This document shows, in pieces, positions 7,279 to 15,643 of a stretch of DNA of 45,390 bases. The notes under the pieces are model-generated. The model did no database searches. It saw nothing but the letters and a program-made list of their open reading frames with translations, and was not told the origin of the DNA. Position 1 is the first letter of the stretch, and each line of letters starts with the position of its first letter. Position numbers and translations under genes: made by a program. Source of the DNA: Sulfuricurvum sp. (GTDB lineage Bacteria > Campylobacterota > Campylobacteria > Campylobacterales > Sulfurimonadaceae); assembly GCA_030696285.1 (NCBI GenBank), contig JAUYSQ010000011.1, positions 1-45,390 of the forward strand, written 5' to 3'.

Positions 7279-8550
7279 GTGGCAACACTACGGGTTAAAA
7301 CATCGGTTGAGCTTAAGAACAAGCTTTCCAATACGTTACGCAATTGGCTCCCTATTTTGCATAGCAGTCTGGGTGATTTGGGTGAAGCGATGGCGCCGTT
7401 TGTCGAAACCAATCCTCTTATAGAGATCAAATCAGGTTACGAGGAGTCTTTCGAGTCCAAAATACCGCGTAAAATTCAATACGGATATGTCCAAAACTCT
7501 CATACCGAAGCGATAGAGGCTCTGACAGTACAGAAAAAAAGTCTTTATGATGTGTTGGACGAACAGTGTGAAGAACCTCTCTTTCCGACACCTCTTTCGC
7601 AAGCCGTTGCCCGCCATGTGTGCGAAAACCTTGATGAGGGGGGATATTACGAGGGGATGAGTGAAGAATTTTGTACTCATGTTGGCATTTCATTCGAACA
7701 GTTTGAACAAATAAGGAACCGTTTTCGTCATATCGAGCCCGTCGGAATCGGTGCGCGTTCGCTGAAGGAGTCGTTTTTATTTCAGCTTGAGCATGCATCG
7801 ATCAGCGACAGTGCATACCCTCTTGCAGTTGAAATGTGTGAGCATTTAGAGGAGTTAAACCGCTATCACAAAGAGCTCCATTTTCACGAAGCAATGCGCG
7901 TAATCGGCAGTTTCAAAAATCCTCCTGCAATCGATTTTATGGAAGATTCCACGCAAGTCATCCCTGATTTGATGATTTTTATTGATTCCGAAACCGGGAT
8001 TGAGGTGAGTTTGAATGACCGCTATTATCCCACAATTATCATCGATGGAGAGTATGGGATCGATCATGCGTATATTCGCGACAAGATGAAAGAGGCCAAA
8101 AGTCTAATCGATGCTCTGGAGATGCGTAAAGCAACGCTCTATAAAGTGGGATTGATGATTGTTGAATATCAGTATGATTTTTTTATGGGGGGGGCGATCA
8201 GACCGCTTACCCTGAAGACCCTTGCCGATGAATTTGGACACAACCCTTCGACGATTTCACGGGCGATCGCCAACAAATACATTGCGTGCGATCGAGGTGT
8301 GTTTGCGATGAAAGAATTTTTTACGACGGCGATCGATGAGGATGTCTCCAATGCTGCCATCAAAGAGTACGTTCATGAACTCGTCAAAAATGAGTCGCAT
8401 AAAAAACCGCTCAGCGATATGAAATTGCTGGAGATGGTACAAGCAAAATTTAAAATTTCCATGGTACGCCGTACCATTGCCAAATACCGTTCGCAAGCCA
8501 ATATTGCAGGATCCTCCGAGCGTAAAAAACTGTATCAGCTGGGGCGATAA
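7279..8550 (+). CDS. rpoN: RNA polymerase sigma-54 factor
   Basis: A 423-residue sigma-54 factor starting at GTG 7279, three bases after lptB. The N-terminal region I (leucine-rich activator-responsive segment, ending NPLIEI) is present. The core-binding region runs through EEPLFPTPLSQAVARHVCENLDEGGYY. A helix-turn-helix follows (TLKTLADEFGHNPSTISRAIANKYI), and the RpoN box reads VRRTIAKYR at 396-404. In Campylobacterota sigma-54 drives mid-class flagellar genes; no flagellar gene is in this window. It is short compared with enterobacterial RpoN (about 477), as usual for this phylum. Confidence 0.96.
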   Translation: MATLRVKTSVELKNKLSNTLRNWLPILHSSLGDLGEAMAPFVETNPLIEIKSGYEESFESKIPRKIQYGYVQNSHTEAIEALTVQKKSLYDVLDEQCEEPLFPTPLSQAVARHVCENLDEGGYYEGMSEEFCTHVGISFEQFEQIRNRFRHIEPVGIGARSLKESFLFQLEHASISDSAYPLAVEMCEHLEELNRYHKELHFHEAMRVIGSFKNPPAIDFMEDSTQVIPDLMIFIDSETGIEVSLNDRYYPTIIIDGEYGIDHAYIRDKMKEAKSLIDALEMRKATLYKVGLMIVEYQYDFFMGGAIRPLTLKTLADEFGHNPSTISRAIANKYIACDRGVFAMKEFFTTAIDEDVSNAAIKEYVHELVKNESHKKPLSDMKLLEMVQAKFKISMVRRTIAKYRSQANIAGSSERKKLYQLGR

Positions 8551-8603
8551 TGGGCTTGATACTATCTTTCAATCAAAAATTTCCATTTACAATCAATATC
8601 ACC

Positions 8604-8676
8604 GTCATTCCCGCGAAGGCGGGAATCCAGCTCTGCCTTTATAGGGATGGATCCCCGGGTCAAGCCCGAGGATGAC
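8604..8676. repeat. REP/MITE-like hairpin repeat, copy R1
   Basis: 73 bp bounded by GTCAT and ATGAC. Two hairpins are seen: ATTCCCGC/GCGGGAAT with loop GAAG (8607-8626), and an imperfect ATCC-CGGG/CCCG-GGAT arm (about 8650-8673). The first hairpin fits the pattern ATTCCC-N8-GGGAAT known from Neisseria dRS3 repeats. It fills the gap between rpoN and the next gene, and its final ATGAC supplies an ATG in that gene's frame. Confidence 0.8.
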
Positions 8677-8692
8677 GAAAACTTCAAGATTA

Positions 8693-9433
8693 ATGATAAA
8701 ACAGCGTCTTGATGCTGAAGTAGCCTTGCGTAACTGTGCGGATGAGTTGAGTGACGATAAACCCGATCCTCTGATGATTGCGAGAGAGGCGGGGGATGAA
8801 TACCATGCATTGACGTGTGCGCTGTTTGCGTATGGAAATGTACGCGCTATTGTCTCTTTTCTACGCTCTCTGGATGCTGCATGGATAGATTGGAGCGAAG
8901 AGGAGATTGCACGTGCCACTGTGGGGAAATATTACCGTTTTCAAAACGCCGAGGACATCCTGCAATGGTTCGTTACGCTGGGACGTTTGAAGCAAAATGG
9001 GGGAGTCGAAGAGACGTTTAAGGGTGGATATAAGAGAGGTGGAGTATTAGAGGGGGTGAGTCATCTCATCGAAGCCCTGTACGACCTCAATGGCTATCGT
9101 TCTCAAGGATACACATTCCTTATTGGGAAACCCATTAAAAATCACTCGAGTGCATCGGCTATGAAACGGTGGATGATGTATTTACGTTGGATGGTACGTC
9201 ATGATACGCTGGATATGGGATTATGGGGTACGGTTTCCCCCTCTGAACTCATCATGCCGCTTGATACACATACTTTTAACGTATCCAAAAAACTGGGACT
9301 TTTAAGTCGTAATCAATGCGATCTTAAAGCCGCAATGGAACTCACCGAAACCCTTCGGAAATTTGATCCTTCTGACCCTATAAAATACGACTTTGCCCTC
9401 TATCGATTGGGGCAAGAGAAGCTTATCCTCTAA
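8693..9433 (+). CDS. TIGR02757/DUF2400 family protein
   Basis: About 246 residues, soluble, of unknown biochemical role. The segment DPLMIAREAGDEYHALTCALFAYGNVRAIVSFLRSLD and the later block SSASAMKRWMMYLRWMVRHD with PLDTHTFNVSKKLGLL are the hallmarks of the TIGR02757 (DUF2400) family. Such proteins look like helix-hairpin DNA-glycosylase relatives, but no activity is established. I place the start at ATG 8693. The frame extends to ATG 8672, but that codon is part of the repeat end, so the longer N-terminus is probably accidental. Neither candidate has a strong ribosome site. Confidence 0.82.
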   Translation: MIKQRLDAEVALRNCADELSDDKPDPLMIAREAGDEYHALTCALFAYGNVRAIVSFLRSLDAAWIDWSEEEIARATVGKYYRFQNAEDILQWFVTLGRLKQNGGVEETFKGGYKRGGVLEGVSHLIEALYDLNGYRSQGYTFLIGKPIKNHSSASAMKRWMMYLRWMVRHDTLDMGLWGTVSPSELIMPLDTHTFNVSKKLGLLSRNQCDLKAAMELTETLRKFDPSDPIKYDFALYRLGQEKLIL

Positions 9434-9439
9434 GAAGTT

Positions 9440-11368
9440 CTAACAGCATGGGCTTGGTTTTCCGATGTAAAATCCTTGGGCATAATCAATATTGAGCTCT
9501 TTAAGCTGGGCAAAAATCTCGGCACTTTCAACGTTTTCAGCGATGGAAGCCGCTCCAATTGCCTGAGCAAACAGTGAAATTATTTTTATGGCCGGAGCGT
9601 ATTTTTCGCTATAGGCGAGTTTGCTAATCAAGGTACCGTCAATTTTTAAATAATCAATATCCAAATGAATCAGTTTCTCAAGATTTGAATCTCCGCTTCC
9701 GAAATTATCGATGGAAATTTTTGCCCCTAAATGTTTCATCTGTGCAATGAAAAGGGAGATAGCAACATAGTGTTCATAAATATCCGATTCGGGTATCTCA
9801 AAAATAATTCGTCTGGCGGTATCAGTACTTACAACCATCTCTTCAATGTATCGTATTGTACGATGATCCAAAATATCGAGAGCACAGAGGTTGATGGAAA
9901 AATGTTCTTCGCGATCTTTGAAAATTTCGCATGCTTGACGGATAATTTCTTTGGTAATCTGAGGATAAAGAGCTGTTTTTTTTGCAATGTTTAAAAAATC
10001 AAGAGTAGGGATAAAACTGGCATCTTTATCAATCAATCGCGCAAGAGTCTCATAACTTAAGATATGACCTGTCAGAGTAGAGATTACGGGCTGGTAGTAG
10101 CAAATAATGCGTCCATCATAATAAGCCTCGCGTATAGAAGAGACGACCTGAAGGTTATGGAGATGTTGTAGTTCGAGCTCCAACTCTCCCTCGTAGATAA
10201 AAAATGGTTTTGAATTCTCATTGGCGTATGAAAGCGCTGCATCTGCATGGGAAAGAGAGAGTTTTTTACCCGTATCAATTCCCATGCGTACAACCAAAAA
10301 GACATTTTCATGGAGGGCACTAAAGGAATGATTCGAGAGGTGTTGAATAAAGTCTTCACAAAAAATACTTAGCTCTTCTGCTGAATTATTTTCTTCCATC
10401 AAAAGAACAAATTCATCACGTCCTAATCGGTAGGCGTTTAGATTCATTTTAGTCAGATAAAGTCCAAATTGCTGCAGTAGAGAATCCCCGATAGAGGAAC
10501 CAAAAAAATGGTTGAGTTCTGAAAAATTTTGAAGATGGAGAATGATAAGAGCGTGATGATGATTGCGATCCATATCGTAAATCAGACGATGGCGATTGGG
10601 TAGATGAGTGAGAGAATCTTGAAAACTCTCGTGAATCAGTTCTTTCGTTTTCTCTTCAACCTTTTCTTCTAAAATGGTAGTGGTTTCATGGAGCTTATCG
10701 GTTGTTAGTTCAACCTCTTCACTGAGACGCTCTGCGGTAGAAGAGAGGACATTACGATAGAGGATTAAAAAAGGCAGAATACCCAAAAACAGAAGAATGG
10801 ATTTTGCAACGGTATCAAAAATAGCTGTTTGGGAAAGTTTTTGTAAGGAAATAGGTTCTGTTGTGGCAACAATGAGAGTATGTATTCCGGACGAAGTTGT
10901 ATGAGGGAGGTAGAGGGTGTGATTACCATGCACCGTATCCAGCTGAAAGTAGGGCTGGTAGCTTTTAAATACTTTGCGAAGCAGATGATCATTTTTGCCG
11001 ATGGGATCAAGCGGTTGAACGAGAGTATCGGAATCTGAACTAAAAGCATTGGTCGTTCCATAGCGAAGAGTTTGATTTGCATCTATTACGACACTGTACA
11101 GGCGTGTCATGTCATATGTTTTGGCAAGGGAAGTCATTCTTTCTATCATTAATGCAATCTCAACCGGAGTGAGTTTTCCTGTGTCAAGATTTTCGTAGTA
11201 ATCCTCCTCCCCTATGAGCGCGGTGGATTCAGCAGCTTTTTGAAGGCTATTTTTAATATTCTGGAGATGGGTTTCTTTTGAATTGCTATATTCACGAATT
11301 CCCATACCAACCAATACGGCAAAAAACACGATTAAGGCAATAAAAAACTTTTTACTATCAACGCGCAT
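9440..11368 (-). CDS. GGDEF-EAL protein with degenerate active sites
   Basis: A 642-residue paralogue of the protein at 336-2249 with the same plan: N-terminal membrane segment (about 8-25), periplasmic sensor, second membrane segment (about 185-205), coiled coil, GGDEF, EAL. The cyclase motif is changed to GRDEF (316-320). In the EAL domain the metal-binding DDFG is DNFG (D554, N555) and the following GYSN is GDSN; YETLAR, LKIDGT and QGFYIGKP remain. I infer that catalysis is weak or lost and that it may bind c-di-GMP or GTP as a sensor. A divergent promoter region separates it from the TrkA-like gene. A TTGATA-N16-TATACT promoter is visible upstream. Confidence 0.92.
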   Translation of the reverse strand: MRVDSKKFFIALIVFFAVLVGMGIREYSNSKETHLQNIKNSLQKAAESTALIGEEDYYENLDTGKLTPVEIALMIERMTSLAKTYDMTRLYSVVIDANQTLRYGTTNAFSSDSDTLVQPLDPIGKNDHLLRKVFKSYQPYFQLDTVHGNHTLYLPHTTSSGIHTLIVATTEPISLQKLSQTAIFDTVAKSILLFLGILPFLILYRNVLSSTAERLSEEVELTTDKLHETTTILEEKVEEKTKELIHESFQDSLTHLPNRHRLIYDMDRNHHHALIILHLQNFSELNHFFGSSIGDSLLQQFGLYLTKMNLNAYRLGRDEFVLLMEENNSAEELSIFCEDFIQHLSNHSFSALHENVFLVVRMGIDTGKKLSLSHADAALSYANENSKPFFIYEGELELELQHLHNLQVVSSIREAYYDGRIICYYQPVISTLTGHILSYETLARLIDKDASFIPTLDFLNIAKKTALYPQITKEIIRQACEIFKDREEHFSINLCALDILDHRTIRYIEEMVVSTDTARRIIFEIPESDIYEHYVAISLFIAQMKHLGAKISIDNFGSGDSNLEKLIHLDIDYLKIDGTLISKLAYSEKYAPAIKIISLFAQAIGAASIAENVESAEIFAQLKELNIDYAQGFYIGKPSPCC

Positions 11369-11403
11369 ATTTTTTCCTTGCTGATGATTTTAGTGTAATG
11401 GTT

Positions 11404-11431
11404 AGTATAGCATATTTATTAACAATATCAA
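11404..11431 (-). promoter_or_regulatory. Sigma-70-type promoter of the degenerate GGDEF-EAL gene
   Basis: On the minus strand TTGATA (11426-11431) and TATACT (11404-11409) are separated by 16 nt, about 36 nt before the start codon. Confidence 0.5.
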
Positions 11432-11466
11432 TGAGTTTTAATGGAAAAAAACAAGAGGTAAAGTTA

Positions 11467-11475
11467 TGGTACAAT
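11467..11475 (+). promoter_or_regulatory. Extended -10 element upstream of the TrkA-like gene
   Basis: TGGTACAAT, an extended -10 of TGN-TACAAT form, lies 27 nt before the start at 11503. No -35 box is clear, and the upstream region is A-rich. Confidence 0.4.
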
Positions 11476-11502
11476 CACGCCAACAATTAGAGGCTAGGTA
11501 GT

Positions 11503-12912
11503 ATGAAAAAAATTTTAATTGTCAGCGATGGGGTTATCGGTCGCCATTTTGTTCAGCGTGTTATCGGTATCCATACGAGTGAAAATATTTACTATGTGAT
11601 TCATCCTGAAACTGAAGCGGTGTATGAGGGATACAATAGTACACGCTTTAAGTTTTTTAATTTTGATCCAACGAGTTATTATAAAATTTCCAACGTACTA
11701 AAAACGGATTTTACTCAGGCCATTTTGGCGATGGAAAATTATACAGAGCTTGAGCAAACGATTAAAAATATCCGTCTCTTGAAACCTAACATTCGAATTA
11801 TCGCGTTGGATTTGTGGAATACTAAAAGTGCTGATGATAGTGTTGAGTGGGTCAATATGCAACAAGTATTGGCGCTTAATCTTATCGATTCTCTCCCTAA
11901 TATCCCTGTTCTTGCCCAAAATATCGGTTTGGGAAATGGCGAGATCATGGAGGTTTTAGTCCCTTTTGGAAGTTCGTTTGTCTACCGTCATATTGGGGCA
12001 ATTGAGCAAAATAATTGGAAAATAGCGGCTATTTATCGAAAGCGTCAGTTGATTTTACCCTCCGATCAAAAGATGATCCAGCCTAATGATTTGTTGGTGT
12101 TGGTGGGTGAACCCAATGTATTAAAATCGATTTACCGTGCAATCAAGCGAGAATTGGGGCAGTTTCCGGCACCCTTTGGGAGTAAACTTTACCTTTATAT
12201 CGACATGGCATACGAAAAGCCAAAAATCATGTTTGAACTCGTGCGACGAAGCATTTATATCCAGCGTAAACTGGGGAAACCTTTGTTGATTAAAATTGTC
12301 AATCCTAGCAATATCGAAAATGTGCAACAAATTAAATTGTGTGCGCAAGAGGGTGTAGAGATCGAAATTGTGTATGATGTTAAGGTCGATGAAGAGATGA
12401 TTCTTGGAGACATTAAAAAACATCATATCGGTCTTTTTATCGTCTCCCAAGCATTATTCGCGAGACGATCCGTTCGCAAAAAATTGTATAAGGGAAATGT
12501 TCCTGTTTTAAAATTGGCCAATCGTTCCTTTTCAACGTTAAAAGAATCAGTGGTTATTTTGGGTGAAGAGAATCATGTTGAACACATTTCAACGACGGTT
12601 TTCGATGTTGCGTCTCAACTTGGATTTAATTTGCAACTGATTGATTATGCCCTAGAGGAGAGAGATAATATTACGCAGGCCATTGAACATTTCAATAACC
12701 TCTCTACGATTTTCTCCAAGTCAATCAATGTTGTAAAAACCGAAGAAAATCCTGTCCGTTTTTTACGAGAAAATGAAAACTTTTTGCAATGTCTCCCTTT
12801 TACCGGAAAAATGTTTGAAAATCCGATAAAGCGCTTTTTCGCGACGGATCCGGATATTTTATACACAAAACTTGATAGCTATCATCAGCTTTTTATTCCA
12901 ACGCAAATATAA
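11503..12912 (+). CDS. TrkA-like nucleotide-binding protein (COG3400-like)
   Basis: 469 residues, predicted cytoplasmic. The N-terminus MKKILIVSDGVIGRHFVQRV is a Rossmann-like start, as in TrkA-N domains, though the usual GxGxxG is not fully kept. Residues about 135-205 (NGEIMEVLVPFGSSFVYRHIG ... LILPSDQKMIQPNDLLVLVGEP) look like a TrkA-C/RCK-C domain. The C-terminal half has an alpha/beta pattern with no motif I can name. Proteins of this kind, annotated COG3400, are found next to aroB and an MscS channel in Campylobacterota. I infer a ligand-sensing role in potassium or other ion transport, but no channel subunit is fused or adjacent in operon order apart from the MscS gene two positions downstream. 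Confidence 0.65.
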   Translation: MKKILIVSDGVIGRHFVQRVIGIHTSENIYYVIHPETEAVYEGYNSTRFKFFNFDPTSYYKISNVLKTDFTQAILAMENYTELEQTIKNIRLLKPNIRIIALDLWNTKSADDSVEWVNMQQVLALNLIDSLPNIPVLAQNIGLGNGEIMEVLVPFGSSFVYRHIGAIEQNNWKIAAIYRKRQLILPSDQKMIQPNDLLVLVGEPNVLKSIYRAIKRELGQFPAPFGSKLYLYIDMAYEKPKIMFELVRRSIYIQRKLGKPLLIKIVNPSNIENVQQIKLCAQEGVEIEIVYDVKVDEEMILGDIKKHHIGLFIVSQALFARRSVRKKLYKGNVPVLKLANRSFSTLKESVVILGEENHVEHISTTVFDVASQLGFNLQLIDYALEERDNITQAIEHFNNLSTIFSKSINVVKTEENPVRFLRENENFLQCLPFTGKMFENPIKRFFATDPDILYTKLDSYHQLFIPTQI

Positions 12913-12915
12913 ATT

Positions 12916-12968
12916 AAGTCCATTTAAAGTATGATATAACTCTATTATATTATTTAATTTATGGACTT
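12916..12968. repeat. Inverted repeat flanking the aroB leader
   Basis: AAGTCCAT (12916-12923) and ATGGACTT (12961-12968) form a perfect 8-bp inverted repeat around an AT-rich spacer with ATATAA-like -10 candidates. The right arm ends just before the aroB ATG at 12972, where no good ribosome site is visible. Confidence 0.4.
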
Positions 12969-12971
12969 TTT

Positions 12972-14018
12972 ATGACACTTTCTATTAACCTCAACCGGAT
13001 CATTGACGACTCGTATCCGATTCATATCGGTGCGCTAAAAACAATCAAATGGGATGGAAAAGTCGCTATTTTAACCAACCCTAAAATCGCAGGGCTCCAC
13101 TTGCATACCCTTCTTTCCAATATTCAAGCAAAAGAGGTTTATATTATTACCGTAGCCGATGGTGAACAGTATAAAAATCTTCAGACCATTGAGTTTATTT
13201 TGGACCGTATGTTCGATCATAGGCTCAACCGAAAATCTCTTTTAGTTGCTTTTGGTGGTGGTGTCATTGGAGATATGGGGGGATTTGCATCGAGCCTTTA
13301 CAACCGTGGTATCGATTTTATTCAGATTCCAACGACACTCCTCTCTCAAGTCGATGCCAGCGTCGGGGGTAAAACGGGGGTGAATAACCGATTTGGCAAA
13401 AATCTTATCGGAGCATTTCATCAGCCTCGTGCCGTTCATATCGATCCTTCTTTTTTGACGACCTTACCTGCGAGAGAATTTGGGGCGGGAGTCGCTGAAA
13501 TCGTTAAGATGGCGGTGACCTTTAACGCATCTTTCTTTGAATGGCTTGAAGCCAATGACTTGCGCGAGGGAGAGAATCTGGCCGTTGCCATCTCAAAAGC
13601 GGTAGAGACGAAAGCGCGTGTTGTTGAAGAAGACGAAAAAGAGCAGGGACTTCGTGCCGCGCTTAATTATGGTCATACTTTTGGACACGTGATCGAAAAT
13701 GAGACCCATTATGAGACCTATCTGCATGGGGAAAGTGTGGCAATCGGAATGATAATGGCGAACAATTTAGCATGTGAGATGGGGCTGATGAGCGTCATTG
13801 AGATGAAACGGGTTCGCGCGTTATTAGAACGTTATAATTTACCGCTTTCGTATGAGATTAAAGATGTTGAAAAGTTTTATCAAGCCTTTTTCTTGGATAA
13901 AAAAAGTGCCGACAGTTCCATCACTTTTATCTTACCGAGAGGTATAGGGGCAGTTGAGATTACTGATGCTGTGGATACCAATATGGTCAAATCGATTTTA
14001 AGACGATTCCAAAAATGA
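12972..14018 (+). CDS. aroB: 3-dehydroquinate synthase
   Basis: A 348-residue NAD- and metal-dependent enzyme, second step of the shikimate pathway. Recognisable segments are DGEQYKNLQT, the NAD loop GGGVIGDMGGFASS, PTTLLSQVDASVGGKTGVN, KNLIGAFHQP, and the metal-binding GHTFGHVIENET with LHGESVAIGM. Length is normal. The stop overlaps the MscS gene by four bases (ATGA). It stands in the conserved run TrkA-like/aroB/MscS/mtaB/FtsH-like. Confidence 0.97.
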   Translation: MTLSINLNRIIDDSYPIHIGALKTIKWDGKVAILTNPKIAGLHLHTLLSNIQAKEVYIITVADGEQYKNLQTIEFILDRMFDHRLNRKSLLVAFGGGVIGDMGGFASSLYNRGIDFIQIPTTLLSQVDASVGGKTGVNNRFGKNLIGAFHQPRAVHIDPSFLTTLPAREFGAGVAEIVKMAVTFNASFFEWLEANDLREGENLAVAISKAVETKARVVEEDEKEQGLRAALNYGHTFGHVIENETHYETYLHGESVAIGMIMANNLACEMGLMSVIEMKRVRALLERYNLPLSYEIKDVEKFYQAFFLDKKSADSSITFILPRGIGAVEITDAVDTNMVKSILRRFQK

Positions 14019-15643
14019 GACACACAACACTTCTTGGGCGTATTCTCCTTTTTCTTTTTCTTACAACTTTTTCATTGTTTGCTGTTCCCGCTGAGGATGT
14101 GATAGCAGAGGACAATGCTGAGATAGAGAGACAAGCGGCTACGGTAGAGTTGCGAAATGAACTTCAGAAAACTCAAAAAGATCTTTTAAAAGAGAACAGT
14201 ATTTGGATAAAAAGCTATGACTCGTATATGGCGTATCGAGAAGCGCGTAAAAGTCTACTCGATGTAAAAGATCGGATCAATCAACTGCAAAACCGTTCCT
14301 CTAGCGTTGAGCGAAAGCTTGAACTTGAGGCCCTGCAAGCCAAAGAAAAAATTTTAACGGAACAAATTGATCTTTTAAGGGCTCAAGGGACGTCTCCTTT
14401 TGTTTTATTACTCAAACCTGATGAAGCGGGTGAATTGCCTAATATCACCAACCCTTTTGAAATCGTGATGGGGTTTTCGTACATTAAACGTCTCGGCAGT
14501 CAGTATCAAGATTATTTGGTGCGCAAAGAGGATCTTCAAGAAATTATCGCAAATTTTGATCAACAAATCTCTTTATATGAAAAAATTGTTGCTCTTAACC
14601 CAAGTGAGAGTGATATTGAACAACTTGGGACAACGAGAGTCAAGGTTGAAAAATTCAAGCTTGCACTTGAGACGTTGACAATGACGGCAGATGTCTATGA
14701 GAAGCGGATTGAGTCCACTGAAGCTAAAATCAATAAAGAGATTAAAGAGCAAATCTATAAACTTCTTAGTATTTTTGTCATCATCATTATATTGTTGCTG
14801 ATTGCTTTTTTGATTAAACGGGCAGTGAAGCGGTATGTTGTCGATAATGAACGTTTTTATATGATTAATAAAATAGTGACGTTTATCAGCGTAACGCTTG
14901 TCGTTATCATTGTCCTCTTTAGTTATATGGATAACGTTGGTTATCTTGCAACTGTTTTGGGATTTGCCTCTGCCGGTTTGGCAATTGCAATGCGCGATTG
15001 GTTTATGTCTCTTTTTGGGTGGATCGTCATTTTTGTGGGGGGATCTATTCATGTTGGAGATCGTGTTCGCTTTGTCAAAGAGGGGATGGAGTATGTCGGG
15101 GATGTTTTAGATATATCACCGTTACGTATTACTCTTATGGAAGATATAACCCTTACTACCATAGAGACAAACCGTCGGGCAGGGCGGATTATTTTTGTCC
15201 CTAATAATTACATTTTCACTTCCATGATTGCCAATTATTCACACGCCTCACTGAAAACTGTCTGGGATGGGGTTGATATTATGATTACGTTTGATTCCGA
15301 TCATAAAAAAGCGGTCTCGATTGCAAAAGAAATTTGCCGTAAATATTCAAAAGGGTATACGGAGATTACACGTAAGCAGCTTAACAAATTACGAGATCGT
15401 TACAGCCTCAAAAGTACCAATGTAGAGCCTCGTGTTTTTACCTTTATTGAATCCAACGGGGTAAAAATAAGTGCGTGGTATTTGACGAATGCGTATGCGA
15501 CATTAACCTTGCGCAGTACTATTTCTGCAGATATTGTGGATGCGTTTAATGCTGAGTATGATATTACGATTGCGTATCCGACGCAAACGTTTTATACCTC
15601 TCCGATGGTACCAAAAAAACAACCTCCAGCGGAGAACGAATGA
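14015..15643 (+). CDS. MscS-family mechanosensitive ion channel
   Basis: A 542-residue inner-membrane channel that should open under membrane tension on osmotic downshock. It has a signal-like N-terminus (LLFLFLTTFSLFAVPAED), a long charged, coiled-coil-prone periplasmic region (about 30-245), then membrane segments near 250-268, 288-308 and 315-345. The pore helix is recognisable as GFASAGLAIAMRDWFMSLFGWIVIF. A beta domain typical of MscS (IHVGDRVRF ... VGDVLDISPLRITLMED) and a cytoplasmic C-terminal domain follow. It overlaps aroB and mtaB by four bases each. The large periplasmic part makes it one of the longer MscS-like channels; its stimulus may be more complex than tension alone. Confidence 0.92.
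   Translation: MRHTTLLGRILLFLFLTTFSLFAVPAEDVIAEDNAEIERQAATVELRNELQKTQKDLLKENSIWIKSYDSYMAYREARKSLLDVKDRINQLQNRSSSVERKLELEALQAKEKILTEQIDLLRAQGTSPFVLLLKPDEAGELPNITNPFEIVMGFSYIKRLGSQYQDYLVRKEDLQEIIANFDQQISLYEKIVALNPSESDIEQLGTTRVKVEKFKLALETLTMTADVYEKRIESTEAKINKEIKEQIYKLLSIFVIIIILLLIAFLIKRAVKRYVVDNERFYMINKIVTFISVTLVVIIVLFSYMDNVGYLATVLGFASAGLAIAMRDWFMSLFGWIVIFVGGSIHVGDRVRFVKEGMEYVGDVLDISPLRITLMEDITLTTIETNRRAGRIIFVPNNYIFTSMIANYSHASLKTVWDGVDIMITFDSDHKKAVSIAKEICRKYSKGYTEITRKQLNKLRDRYSLKSTNVEPRVFTFIESNGVKISAWYLTNAYATLTLRSTISADIVDAFNAEYDITIAYPTQTFYTSPMVPKKQPPAENE

Noticed and set aside
14573-15052. 159-codon minus-strand frame opposite the MscS gene
   Set aside because: Shadow frame, low-complexity Asn/Asp/Lys composition, no promoter.
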